7,806 nucleotides of DNA from assembly GCA_018066165.1 (NCBI GenBank), contig JAGHRX010000290.1, positions 1-7,806 on the forward strand, read 5' to 3'. Within the stretch, counting starts at the first letter, position 1; each line of letters starts with the position of its first letter. Shown in pieces: positions 1 to 7,251 of the stretch. The translations under genes and the position numbers were made by a program. The DNA comes from UBA1723 sp018066165 (lineage in GTDB: Bacteria > Bacteroidota > Bacteroidia > Bacteroidales > Paludibacteraceae). The notes below the pieces were generated by a model that ran no database searches, was not told the DNA's origin, and saw only the letters and a program-made list of their open reading frames with translations.

Positions 1-43
1 CTTAATAGAACGGCAAACCGATTTTATATTGAATTGTTTTCAC

Positions 44-51
44 TATATTTG
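44..51 (+). promoter_or_regulatory. Probable Bacteroides-type -7 promoter element (TATATTTG) for the GT2-pyrC operon
   Basis: TATATTTG matches the TAnnTTTG -7 consensus used by the primary sigma factor of Bacteroidetes. It lies 21 bases before the ATG at 73, which implies a very short leader starting near 55-58. The -33 partner (TTTG, 19-21 bases upstream) is poor: the best match is TTTT at 22-25. Position and -7 match support the call, while the weak -33 box and the AT-rich context limit it. Confidence 0.4.
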
Positions 52-72
52 CATAGAAATATATAAAATGAA

Positions 73-816
73 ATGAGCGGCGTAGTTATAATACCGACAT
101 ACAATGAGAAAGAGAATGTGGAGAATATATGCAGAGCAGTCTTTGAATTGCCTGAGAATTTCCATGTTTTGATCATTGACGACGGTTCGCCAGACGGTAC
201 AGCTAACATTGTCAAGAAGATGATGGAAGAGGAGTTTTCCGACCGTCTGTTTATTATTGAGAGAGCAGGAAAACTTGGTTTGGGTACAGCGTATCTTACT
301 GGATTCAAGTGGGCTATAGAGAAGAAGTATGATTTCATTTTTGAGATGGATGCTGATTTCTCACACAATCCTTTAGATTTGAGTAAGTTGTATGCGGCTT
401 GCAACGAAGGCGGTGCTGATGTTGCAATCGGTTCACGTTACGTTACAGGAGTGAATGTTGTGAACTGGCCAATCGGACGAGTTTTGATGTCGTATTTCGC
501 GTCGAAGTATGTAAGAATAGTCACAGGAATGAACATCCACGACACTACAGCCGGATTCAAATGTTATCGACGAGAGGTGTTGGAAACAATCGGTTTGGAT
601 ACGATCAAGCTTAAAGGCTATGGTTTCCAGATTGAGATGAAATACACAGCTTATAAATGTGGATTCAAGGTCGTTGAGGTGCCAATCATCTTCATCAACC
701 GTGTGTTAGGTACATCAAAGATGTCAGGAGGAATTTTCGGAGAGGCATTGTTCGGTGTGATTGGATTGCGTCTTCGCAGCTTATTCAAGAAATATCCGCA
801 GAAGCAGAGTAAATAA
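73..816 (+). CDS. Polyprenol-phosphate mannosyltransferase-like glycosyltransferase (GT2, Dpm1-type)
   Basis: This is a 247-residue GT2 (GT-A fold) enzyme resembling dolichyl/polyprenyl-phosphate mannose synthases, which transfer mannose from GDP-mannose to a lipid phosphate at the cytoplasmic face of the inner membrane. Visible motifs are PTYNE (8-12), the nucleotide-binding DDGSPDGT (36-43), the metal-binding DAD (93-95) within EMDADFSHNP, GSRY (120-123), DTTAGFKCYRR (157-167), GYGFQIEM (182-189), and an R..GTSKMSGG segment near residues 210-219. It ends soon after the catalytic domain in a basic tail (KKYPQKQSK). There is no C-terminal membrane domain, so it is the short Dpm1-like form. 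The start is fixed because an in-frame TAA lies at 64-66 and ATG 73 is the first start after it. pyrC follows 21 bases downstream, suggesting one transcript. Family assignment is firm; sugar and lipid specificity are inferred from the family. Confidence 0.9.
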   Translation: MSGVVIIPTYNEKENVENICRAVFELPENFHVLIIDDGSPDGTANIVKKMMEEEFSDRLFIIERAGKLGLGTAYLTGFKWAIEKKYDFIFEMDADFSHNPLDLSKLYAACNEGGADVAIGSRYVTGVNVVNWPIGRVLMSYFASKYVRIVTGMNIHDTTAGFKCYRREVLETIGLDTIKLKGYGFQIEMKYTAYKCGFKVVEVPIIFINRVLGTSKMSGGIFGEALFGVIGLRLRSLFKKYPQKQSK

Positions 817-837
817 ATAGCAAAAAACTTATTAGAT

Positions 838-2187
838 ATGAATACAATATTGATTAAGGATGCCAAGATTATCAATGATGGCACCTCATATAAAGGTTCT
901 CTACTAATCGAGGGCGAGAAGATTTCTAAGATTTTCAGAGACAATATTCCAGATAGCGTTTTGAAGAGCGCTACAGTTATTGACGCTGATGGCAAGTGGG
1001 TTTTGCCAGGAGTAATTGATACTCATGTTCACTTCCGTGAGCCAGGTCTAACTGAGAAGGGTGATTTCGAAAGCGAGAGCCGTGCTGCCGTTGCTGGTGG
1101 TGTGACTACTGTGTTTGATATGCCAAACACTAATCCTCAGACTACTTCAGCTGCTATGGTTGAGCAGAAAGCTGAGATCGCAAGCAAGAAGTGTTTGACT
1201 AACTACGGTTTCTATATCGGAGCTACAAACGAGAATGTAGATGAGATCAAGAACCTTGATCCTAAGTCTGTTGCTGGAGTTAAGATCTTTATGGGCATCA
1301 GCACTGGCGGAATGCTTGTAAACTCAAAGAAGAGCTTGGAGGATATCTTCGCATCGGCTAAGGTTCCTGTAGTGACTCATAATGAGGATGTTGAGATGAT
1401 CAACGCAAATGCAGAAGCTATCAAGGCTAAGTATCCAGAAGGACAAATTCCTATCTTTGAGCACATGAATATCCGTTCTTCCGACGCTTGCTACAAGTGT
1501 ACATCATACGTGATCGACTTGGCTAAGAAGTATGGTACTCAGCTTCACGTTCTTCACTTGTCAACTAAGAAGGAGATCGCATTGTTCGACCGTAACGCTG
1601 ATATCGAGAATAAGAAGATCACAGCAGAGGTTTGTCCTAACTACCTATGGTTCGACGAGAATGATTACGAGCGCTTGGGTGCAAAGATTAAGTGTAATCC
1701 AGCTATCAAGAAGGAGAAGAGCCGTGAAAACTTGCTTATCGGTCTTGAGCAGGGAAGCATAGATACAGTAGCGTCTGACCACTCTCCTCACCTATTGAGC
1801 CAGAAGCAGGGCGACGCGTTGACTGCAACTTCAGGTATTCCAAGCATCCAGCACACATTGCCTATGATGCTTCAGCTTGCAAAGAAGAGCAATTTGTCTC
1901 GTGAGCAGGTTGTTGAGAAGATGTGTCACAATCCAGCTAAGATTTTCAAGTTGGAGAAGCGTGGATATATCAGAAAGGGTTATTATGCCGACCTTGTGAT
2001 CATTTCTCCAGATGATCCATACACAATCGAAGAGAAAGACTTGCTTTACAAGTGTGGTTGGTCTCCAATGGTTGGCGAGCAGCTTCAGTACAAGGTTGAG
2101 AAGACTTTCGTTAATGGTAATCTTGTTTACGACGAGGGTAAGATCAACGATGAGAAGAAGGGTCAGAGAGTAAGCTTCGACAGATAA
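838..2187 (+). CDS. pyrC: Dihydroorotase (class I, zinc amidohydrolase)
   Basis: The 449-residue protein catalyses the reversible cyclisation of N-carbamoyl-L-aspartate to L-dihydroorotate in cytoplasmic de novo pyrimidine synthesis. Amidohydrolase landmarks are all present: DTHVHFREPG at 61-70 (metal ligands H63 and H65, substrate-contact R67), GGVTTVFDMPNTNP after it, K149 in VKIFMG as the likely carboxylated bridging lysine, THNED with H181, HVLHLS with H237 and H240, and DTVASDHSPH with catalytic D314 and H318. Length is normal for the long bacterial form and the frame is intact. Start ATG 838 follows the GT2 stop by 21 bases with no promoter evident between them, so the gene is probably read from the promoter near 44. 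Codon choice (many AAG, GAG, GCT) looks like that of a well-expressed gene. Allantoinase or hydantoinase is the main alternative, but the motif set and the full-length match to Bacteroidales PyrC favour dihydroorotase. Confidence 0.95.
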   Translation: MNTILIKDAKIINDGTSYKGSLLIEGEKISKIFRDNIPDSVLKSATVIDADGKWVLPGVIDTHVHFREPGLTEKGDFESESRAAVAGGVTTVFDMPNTNPQTTSAAMVEQKAEIASKKCLTNYGFYIGATNENVDEIKNLDPKSVAGVKIFMGISTGGMLVNSKKSLEDIFASAKVPVVTHNEDVEMINANAEAIKAKYPEGQIPIFEHMNIRSSDACYKCTSYVIDLAKKYGTQLHVLHLSTKKEIALFDRNADIENKKITAEVCPNYLWFDENDYERLGAKIKCNPAIKKEKSRENLLIGLEQGSIDTVASDHSPHLLSQKQGDALTATSGIPSIQHTLPMMLQLAKKSNLSREQVVEKMCHNPAKIFKLEKRGYIRKGYYADLVIISPDDPYTIEEKDLLYKCGWSPMVGEQLQYKVEKTFVNGNLVYDEGKINDEKKGQRVSFDR

Positions 2188-2213
2188 TTGATATCAAATT
2201 CAATCAAACGCTT

Positions 2214-2282
2214 ATGACTAAGAGATTAAAGTATAACGAGTTTAGAATGTTATATGATAATCTCTCTCATATAAAGAATTAG
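2214..2282 (+). CDS. Possible 22-codon small ORF downstream of pyrC (uncertain)
   Basis: An ATG at 2214 opens a 22-codon frame ending at TAG 2280-2282. The peptide is basic and polar, beginning MTKRLKYNEF and ending SHIKN, with no membrane segment or recognisable domain. It starts 27 bases after the pyrC stop and ends 10 bases before the terminator stem, a position compatible with a last small gene of the operon. The segment also contains self-complementary stretches (2221-2228 with 2258-2265; 2250-2257 with 2267-2274), so it may be an RNA structure or meaningless sequence instead. I do not recognise it, and chance alone could give a frame this short. Confidence 0.15.
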   Translation: MTKRLKYNEFRMLYDNLSHIKN

Positions 2283-2292
2283 ATTTTTAGAC

Positions 2293-2328
2293 TCCCTTGT
2301 AGGCGTGAAAACGCCTATAAGGGATTTT
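2293..2328 (+). terminator. Strong intrinsic terminator hairpin after pyrC (14-bp stem, GAAA loop)
   Basis: Bases 2293-2306 pair with 2311-2324 (14 pairs with a single G-U at 2299/2318) around a GAAA tetraloop at 2307-2310. TTTT follows at 2325-2328. The stem contains a GC-rich core, GGCGT/ACGCC. This is the most stable structure in the window and lies 106 bases after the pyrC stop, so it most simply ends the GT2-pyrC transcript. The U-tract is short. Only 17 bases separate the base-paired arm (2323) from the HTCS start at 2341, so it could also lie at the 5' end of the HTCS message. Confidence 0.75.
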
Positions 2329-2340
2329 ATAATTAAAGAG

Positions 2341-5300
2341 GTGCATCGTTACATCTTCACATTAATTTTATCTCTATTTATTTGCCTTGTTAATGCCGAG
2401 GTTATGCATACCGAAAGATTTTCGGAGCACAACAGCGGTCTACCTTCTATGGCTACTGGCGTGGCAAATTCTAAAGATGGTTTTTTGTGGGTGTCTACTC
2501 TCGACGGAATTTGTAGATTCGATGGTTATCAGTTCAAGACTTATCGTGCTAACCCGTCGGATTTCACTACCTCTATCAGTAATCAGTTTATAAAGATTCT
2601 CTGCATCGACAAATCTAAGTTTGCCTTGCTCAACAATAATGGCCAGGTATTCTTGTTTAATGCCACTGATGAGAGTTTTAAGCTTTATCCTAATCCTGAA
2701 AATAATGCCACGGATTTTGTCTATGTCACTGATATTACGCTTGATGTGGATAAAAATCTCTACCTAAGTTCTCCTAATAAAAATCTAAAAATTCCTTTTG
2801 ATAAAGAAGATGAAGTCGACGCGGGTGATCTAAAGCTGCCTAAATCAAGCAGTTTTTTTGCTGCCGACACAGTTGGCGTAAGTTGGAGTATCGAAGGAGG
2901 TGCTTTGATAAAAAAAGTGGAGGGTAACCCTTCATTTATACGTCACAATATCACCAGCGTAGATTCATATTCCACTTTTAATGATGTAGTCTGCACGGCT
3001 ACTGATACCGAAGGTAATGTGTGGATTGCATTGCAGAGTTCGGAGGTTGCGATCATGTCGCCCAATGGAACTATTAAATTCCTTTCAGAAACAGGTTCGA
3101 CTGAGTCCTTCCACACCGTATTTGACAAGATCAATACAATTGAGCCTAGCCGTCAAGGTGGTGTATGGCTTGGTGGAGACAACGGAGTCTATAGATTGTC
3201 AAAGGATGGAAACAAGTATAAATCAACTAAATATAAGAAGCAAAACTGTATTGTGACTGACATCCTGGAAGATTCACGTAAGAATATTTGGGTGGCAACG
3301 GAAAGAAAAGGACTGATGTTGCTCGTGGAGTCGGCTAAAGACAGTTTTATCACGATGGAGAACGAGTGGAAATTCTCATATCCTCCTACTCTATTCAAAA
3401 TCAACTGTTTGTTTGAGGATTATCAGGGAGTTGTATGGTTAGGTTCTCCTGATGGTATCACACTTCTCGACAATCAGTTCGCAAATCCACGTGATATAAA
3501 ATTCTTCTTCTACGATTCCGAGACTACCAATCTTCAATATTCTTATATTACGGATATTAAGGAAGATGACGAACGTAAGATTTGGATCTCCACTTTTGGT
3601 GGTGGAATCTATTACTGTGGTAGCGACCGTATGCTTGGTGTTCCACTTGAGCTACAGAAGATGGATTTGATGGAGAAACCGTTGGATTCGGAGATCGTGT
3701 TGGCTCTCTACCCTACCAAAAACTCCAATATTTGTGTTTTGACTCAGAAATCATTTGTGATGATCAACAGCAAGAGCAATAAGACACAGTTCTTTAATTT
3801 TGGTAATGGTTCAGTCTTAAACAGCAATTCGATCAAACGCCATACACAAGATATGGTGACAATCGCGTCGAATACTGGTTTTTATATAGTCAATATTTCT
3901 GCATTGCATCAGATTGATTATGAGCCTTCTATCATTTTGTCTGAGTTTAAATTAATGAGAAGAACAGATGACGAGAAAAAAATAGATGACATCAATAAGA
4001 TATCTGCAATAGTGTTGGGACACGACAATAAAGATTTCTCTCTACGTTTTGCCAGCACTGATCATCGTTACGATTCTCAGATTCGTTATGCCTACCGTCT
4101 ATCTCCGTTCAGTGAGAAATGGACTTATACTAATGAGCCGACATTGTCGTATACCAATATTCCATACGGCAAATATCAGTTGACAATAAGATGCACTAAC
4201 AGCGATGGAAATTGGAGTAGTAAAGAGAGAACAATCAACATCACAATCCTTCCGTCGAATTGGGAGACTCCATTGGCTTATGTCCTTTATTTCTTGATTC
4301 TATGCGCGATAATTGCTGGAATTGTGTACGCCTATTCTCGTTTCTACCGTTTGCAGACAAAGATGGAGCTTGATGCTGAGATGAGTGAGGAGAAAATGAG
4401 ATTCTTCACTGATATATCACATGAGATCCGTACTCCGTTGACATTGATTTCCGCTCCGATTGAAAAACTTAGTGCAAGCCAAACGCTCACTGAAGAGGAA
4501 CAGCAGCTTGTCAGTGTGATGAATAAGAATGCGCAGCGAATGACTAAGATGATCGACCAGCTTCTCGATTTCAGTAAATTTTCGTCGCATCATATTGAGT
4601 TGAATCTGAAAAAATTCAATGTCTCTGAGATATTTGAAAGTCTGTCTAAAATCTTCCAGTCGAAAGCACAGGATAAGAATATCACTCTGTCGTTTGCCAA
4701 TAATGTTGGCGACGAGCCTGTGATTGCCGATTATGATAAGATGGAGACTGTTATGATTAATCTTGTCTCGAATGCGATGAAGTTCACTTCTGCCGACGGC
4801 AATATTATTATCGGAGCAAATTCGTCTGCTGGCAATCTTATCTTGACTGTCACCGACAATGGATGTGGAATTGATAAGAAAGAGCTAAAAAATATCTTTA
4901 ACCGATTCGTGACCAACAGCCATAATATGGAAGAAGGCAAAGGTATCGGATTGTCGATTGTTAAGGAGATTGTTGAGAAACATGGTGGAAATATCAACGT
5001 CGACAGTGAGAAAGACAAAGGCACTAAATTCACGGTTTCGATTCCTATGACCAATTCGTCATACGTTGAGAAAAATGTTTACGACGAGGATTCCACACAA
5101 ACAAACATTGTCTCTTCGCATAGTAATTACACGATCCAGATCAATGAGGATAATGAGGAGCTTCGACGCTTCATTGTGGACGCTTTGGCTGGAGATTACG
5201 AAATAATTGAGGCTGAGGATGGTAAAATCGGTGTTGAAAAGACGAAGAAATTCTTGCCAGATTTGGTTATCACAGATATCATGATGCCTCACATGAATGG

Positions 5301-5892
5301 TCAGGAATATTGTGCTGAAGTGAAACAGTTTGCTGAGACTTCACATATTCCTGTGGTGATGCTGACTGCCAAAACAGACATGCAGAGCAAACTTGATCTC
5401 CTTAAGATTGGAGCTTCCGACTACATTACCAAACCGTTTAGCATGGCATATTTGAAAGCCAGAATCGCCAACATAATTTCCGAAAGAGAGATGCTTCAAC
5501 GCTTCTATCAAAAGTCGTTGATTGAGGCAGACAAGGATATCGTCGTCGAAGAAAAAGATGCAGAGACACCGGATATGAAAGAAGCAAGTGCCATCATTGA
5601 AGCTGTCACTGCTATTCTTCCTGACTGTGATGCGACGGTGGATATGCTTGCCGAGAAGTTGAAGATGTCCCGCACTGCCCTATCGGCAAAATGCAAGACA
5701 TATTTCAGTCTGACTCCAAACGAAGTCATCCGTGATGTAAGACTACGCAAAGCAGTCGAGTTGATGAAGACAACCAATATGAATATTCAGCAGATTTCCA
5801 TCGAAATTGGAATCGCCGACCAACGCTATTTCTCACGTGTCTTTAAGGCTAAATATGGAGTGACTCCGAGCGAGTATAGAGGAAAAAACTAA
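2341..5892 (+). CDS. Hybrid two-component system sensor/regulator (propeller, Y_Y_Y, histidine kinase, receiver, AraC HTH)
   Basis: This inner-membrane one-protein two-component regulator senses a periplasmic ligand, phosphorylates its own receiver and controls transcription. Numbered from GTG 2341 (1183 residues), it has a signal peptide at 1-19 (hydrophobic core, VNA|E); a propeller of Reg_prop-type repeats with recurring W[VIL].[TSG] signatures such as DGFLWVST, GGVWLGGDNG, KNIWVAT, GVVWLGS and RKIWIST; a Y_Y_Y domain at about 562-639; a membrane helix at about 645-665; HisKA with H694 (SHEIRTPL); HATPase with N811 (NLVSNAMKF), G1 DNGCG 839-843 and G2 GKGIGL 866-871; a receiver at about 930-1045 with acidic E936/D937, phospho-acceptor D979, T1009 and K1031; and AraC HTH at about 1084-1183. 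All key residues are present. The longest frame would begin at GTG 2305, inside the terminator loop, adding 12 residues and burying the signal peptide. ATG 2404 would remove it. HTCS proteins usually control neighbouring carbohydrate-use genes, but here the neighbours are two exported surface-type proteins. Ligand and targets are unknown. Confidence 0.93.
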   Translation: MHRYIFTLILSLFICLVNAEVMHTERFSEHNSGLPSMATGVANSKDGFLWVSTLDGICRFDGYQFKTYRANPSDFTTSISNQFIKILCIDKSKFALLNNNGQVFLFNATDESFKLYPNPENNATDFVYVTDITLDVDKNLYLSSPNKNLKIPFDKEDEVDAGDLKLPKSSSFFAADTVGVSWSIEGGALIKKVEGNPSFIRHNITSVDSYSTFNDVVCTATDTEGNVWIALQSSEVAIMSPNGTIKFLSETGSTESFHTVFDKINTIEPSRQGGVWLGGDNGVYRLSKDGNKYKSTKYKKQNCIVTDILEDSRKNIWVATERKGLMLLVESAKDSFITMENEWKFSYPPTLFKINCLFEDYQGVVWLGSPDGITLLDNQFANPRDIKFFFYDSETTNLQYSYITDIKEDDERKIWISTFGGGIYYCGSDRMLGVPLELQKMDLMEKPLDSEIVLALYPTKNSNICVLTQKSFVMINSKSNKTQFFNFGNGSVLNSNSIKRHTQDMVTIASNTGFYIVNISALHQIDYEPSIILSEFKLMRRTDDEKKIDDINKISAIVLGHDNKDFSLRFASTDHRYDSQIRYAYRLSPFSEKWTYTNEPTLSYTNIPYGKYQLTIRCTNSDGNWSSKERTINITILPSNWETPLAYVLYFLILCAIIAGIVYAYSRFYRLQTKMELDAEMSEEKMRFFTDISHEIRTPLTLISAPIEKLSASQTLTEEEQQLVSVMNKNAQRMTKMIDQLLDFSKFSSHHIELNLKKFNVSEIFESLSKIFQSKAQDKNITLSFANNVGDEPVIADYDKMETVMINLVSNAMKFTSADGNIIIGANSSAGNLILTVTDNGCGIDKKELKNIFNRFVTNSHNMEEGKGIGLSIVKEIVEKHGGNINVDSEKDKGTKFTVSIPMTNSSYVEKNVYDEDSTQTNIVSSHSNYTIQINEDNEELRRFIVDALAGDYEIIEAEDGKIGVEKTKKFLPDLVITDIMMPHMNGQEYCAEVKQFAETSHIPVVMLTAKTDMQSKLDLLKIGASDYITKPFSMAYLKARIANIISEREMLQRFYQKSLIEADKDIVVEEKDAETPDMKEASAIIEAVTAILPDCDATVDMLAEKLKMSRTALSAKCKTYFSLTPNEVIRDVRLRKAVELMKTTNMNIQQISIEIGIADQRYFSRVFKAKYGVTPSEYRGKN

Positions 5893-5896
5893 GTAG

Positions 5897-5918
5897 TAAG
5901 TAATGTTAAATTTACTTA
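5897..5918 (+). terminator. Weak AT-rich hairpin after the HTCS, possible terminator
   Basis: TAAGTAA (5897-5903) pairs with TTACTTA (5912-5918) around an 8-base loop, beginning 4 bases after the HTCS stop and followed by AATTCTTT. Position suits a terminator, but the 7-bp stem holds only one G-C pair and the U-tract is broken, so termination would be weak at best. Confidence 0.3.
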
Positions 5919-5968
5919 AATTCTTTCCAACCGCAAAAATCCTTAATATCAATTCAAATTAATTTTTA

Positions 5969-5976
5969 TAACTTTG
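5969..5976 (+). promoter_or_regulatory. Bacteroides-type -7 promoter element (TAACTTTG) for the LRR and FISUMP genes
   Basis: TAACTTTG followed by CA is a textbook form of the Bacteroidetes TAnnTTTG -7 box. It lies 38 bases before ATG 6015, giving a leader of roughly 30 bases starting near 5980. No TTTG -33 box sits 19-21 bases upstream, where the sequence is AT-rich (around 5945-5950). Lack of a -33 box is compatible with an activator-dependent promoter, but that is inference. A 10-bp perfect palindrome, GTTAATTAAC, at 5983-5992 lies just past the expected transcription start. Confidence 0.5.
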
Positions 5977-6014
5977 CAAAAAGTTAATTAACAAATTGAG
6001 GATTAATTATAAAT

Positions 6015-7217
6015 ATGAGCAAAAAACTACTTGCTTTAGCTGCAATGTCTGCCTGTAATTTTATTGTATCGGCAGAAACTTTTATGAACATAAAGCAGAA
6101 GGATGGTATAGTAGATACCATTAATGTAGAAGATGTAAAACAAATCTATTATGAAACTGTAGAGCACGTAATTGATCAATCAGAAACACCTTTAATATTT
6201 ACTGCATATTCAGATTATGCGGAAGTTTCTGGATTCAAAGAAGATGCTCCTGATTCAATTGATATCCCTGCTAAAGTAAAGATAGATGGCCGTGTTTACA
6301 ATGTAGAAGTTATTGGTAGCGGGGCATTCAAAAACTACAAAGGAGTATCCATTACAATTCCAGAAAGTGTTGATTGGATTGGAATACAAGCATTTCGTTC
6401 ATGTGTCAACTTGACATCAATCAATATTCCATCAAAAGTTAAAGCTATTCGTGACGAGACATTTTATCATTGTGAGAGTTTGAAAAGTATAGAGTTTCCT
6501 GAAGGCCTAACTTTTCTTGGATATAATTCTTTATATTATTGTACAGGCTTAGAAAGTATTGTGCTACCTTCTACTCTAACCAAAATAGATTCGTATGCCT
6601 TAATGGGATGTCAAAGCTTGACAACTATTAATATACCAAAGAGCGTTACGACAATTGAAGAAGCTGCATTTAGTGGATGTACTAGTGTGACAGATTTTAC
6701 TGTAGATCCAGAAAACACTCACTTTTCAGCTGTCGACGGAGTGTTATATGAAGGAAGTACTTTGTTCAGTTACCCAGCTAGTAGAACTGGATCCTTTACA
6801 ATTCCTGATAGTGTAAAATATCTAAAGAAGTACTCATTTTGTTACACTAAATTATCAAGTATTCAATTCCCAGAAGTGTTGGAATCTATAGGTCAATATG
6901 CGTTTTATAAAGCTAATGAATTGACAAATGTAGTTATTCCTGAAGGTGTAGAAACCATTTCTACTGCTACATTCTTCAACTGCATAAATCTTGAAACCGT
7001 TGAACTTCCACAAAGCCTTACATTCATCGGTACACAAGCATTTGCATCTTGTAGGAAATTGGTAAGCATTACGGTTCCAAACAGCGTAACAAGACTTGCA
7101 AACAGTTCATTTAATTCTTGCTCTAGCCTGGATCTTGTAATTGATAATTATGAAGGTGGCGTTGAATTAGGTGATGATGCACTATTCGGATGTAAATCAG
7201 TTACTTATTTAAGATGA
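6015..7217 (+). CDS. Secreted BspA-type leucine-rich repeat protein (LRR_5)
   Basis: This 400-residue exported protein is made mostly of BspA/LRR_5 repeats, a solenoid family linked to adhesion and protein binding in Bacteroidales. Residues 1-20 form a signal peptide (KK, hydrophobic core, VSA|E). Residues 21-47 (ETFM...DG...V..V..I) form a short module shared with the next gene. Residues 60-103 are the usual BspA entry segment (IDGRVYNVEVIGSGAF). From residue 104 there are 11 repeats, mostly 23 residues, of the form AFxxCxxLxxIxIPxxVxxI, plus a 12-residue end cap (ALFGCKSVTYLR). The sixth repeat is 56 residues long and carries the DPENTHFSAVDGVLYEG-type insertion known in this family. C14 lies in the signal peptide, but the surrounding residues do not make a good lipobox, and no type IX secretion C-terminal domain or other anchor is visible. 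How it is retained is therefore unclear. It has its own promoter candidate at 5969 and probably shares a transcript with the gene 34 bases downstream. Ligand unknown. Confidence 0.9.
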   Translation: MSKKLLALAAMSACNFIVSAETFMNIKQKDGIVDTINVEDVKQIYYETVEHVIDQSETPLIFTAYSDYAEVSGFKEDAPDSIDIPAKVKIDGRVYNVEVIGSGAFKNYKGVSITIPESVDWIGIQAFRSCVNLTSINIPSKVKAIRDETFYHCESLKSIEFPEGLTFLGYNSLYYCTGLESIVLPSTLTKIDSYALMGCQSLTTINIPKSVTTIEEAAFSGCTSVTDFTVDPENTHFSAVDGVLYEGSTLFSYPASRTGSFTIPDSVKYLKKYSFCYTKLSSIQFPEVLESIGQYAFYKANELTNVVIPEGVETISTATFFNCINLETVELPQSLTFIGTQAFASCRKLVSITVPNSVTRLANSSFNSCSSLDLVIDNYEGGVELGDDALFGCKSVTYLR

Positions 7218-7251
7218 TTAACTGATTGTTGTAATTAATAATTCTTACGAA

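Noticed and set aside
1..40. Small CGG-CAAA-CCG inverted repeat as the terminator of an upstream gene
   Set aside because: Only three base pairs are present, too short to support a terminator; the sequence before it is outside the window.
24..404. Minus-strand open frame of 126 codons opposite the GT2 gene
   Set aside because: It covers the conserved N-terminal GT2 motifs in reverse; the translation resembles no family.
1532..1762. Open frame of 76 codons in another frame inside pyrC
   Set aside because: It is a shadow of the pyrC coding sequence: low-complexity, arginine/serine-rich translation, no family resemblance, no initiation context.
2188..2197. Perfect 10-bp palindrome TTGATATCAA just after the pyrC stop
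   Set aside because: It is an isolated short AT-rich palindrome with no loop, partner site or promoter nearby. This length is expected by chance.
2331..2341. AAAGAGG before GTG 2341 as a Shine-Dalgarno sequence
   Set aside because: The GAGG abuts and overlaps the start codon, leaving no spacer, and Bacteroidetes generally do not rely on Shine-Dalgarno pairing.
4731..5054. Minus-strand open frame of 107 codons within the HTCS kinase domain
   Set aside because: It lies wholly opposite conserved HATPase codons and has no recognisable domain or promoter.
6015..6074. Possible lipoprotein signal with C14 (MSAC) in the LRR protein
   Set aside because: Lysine at position 4 leaves a hydrophobic stretch of only about nine residues before the cysteine, and the residues after C14 (NFIVSA) continue the hydrophobic core. 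Signal peptidase I cleavage at VSA|E fits better.
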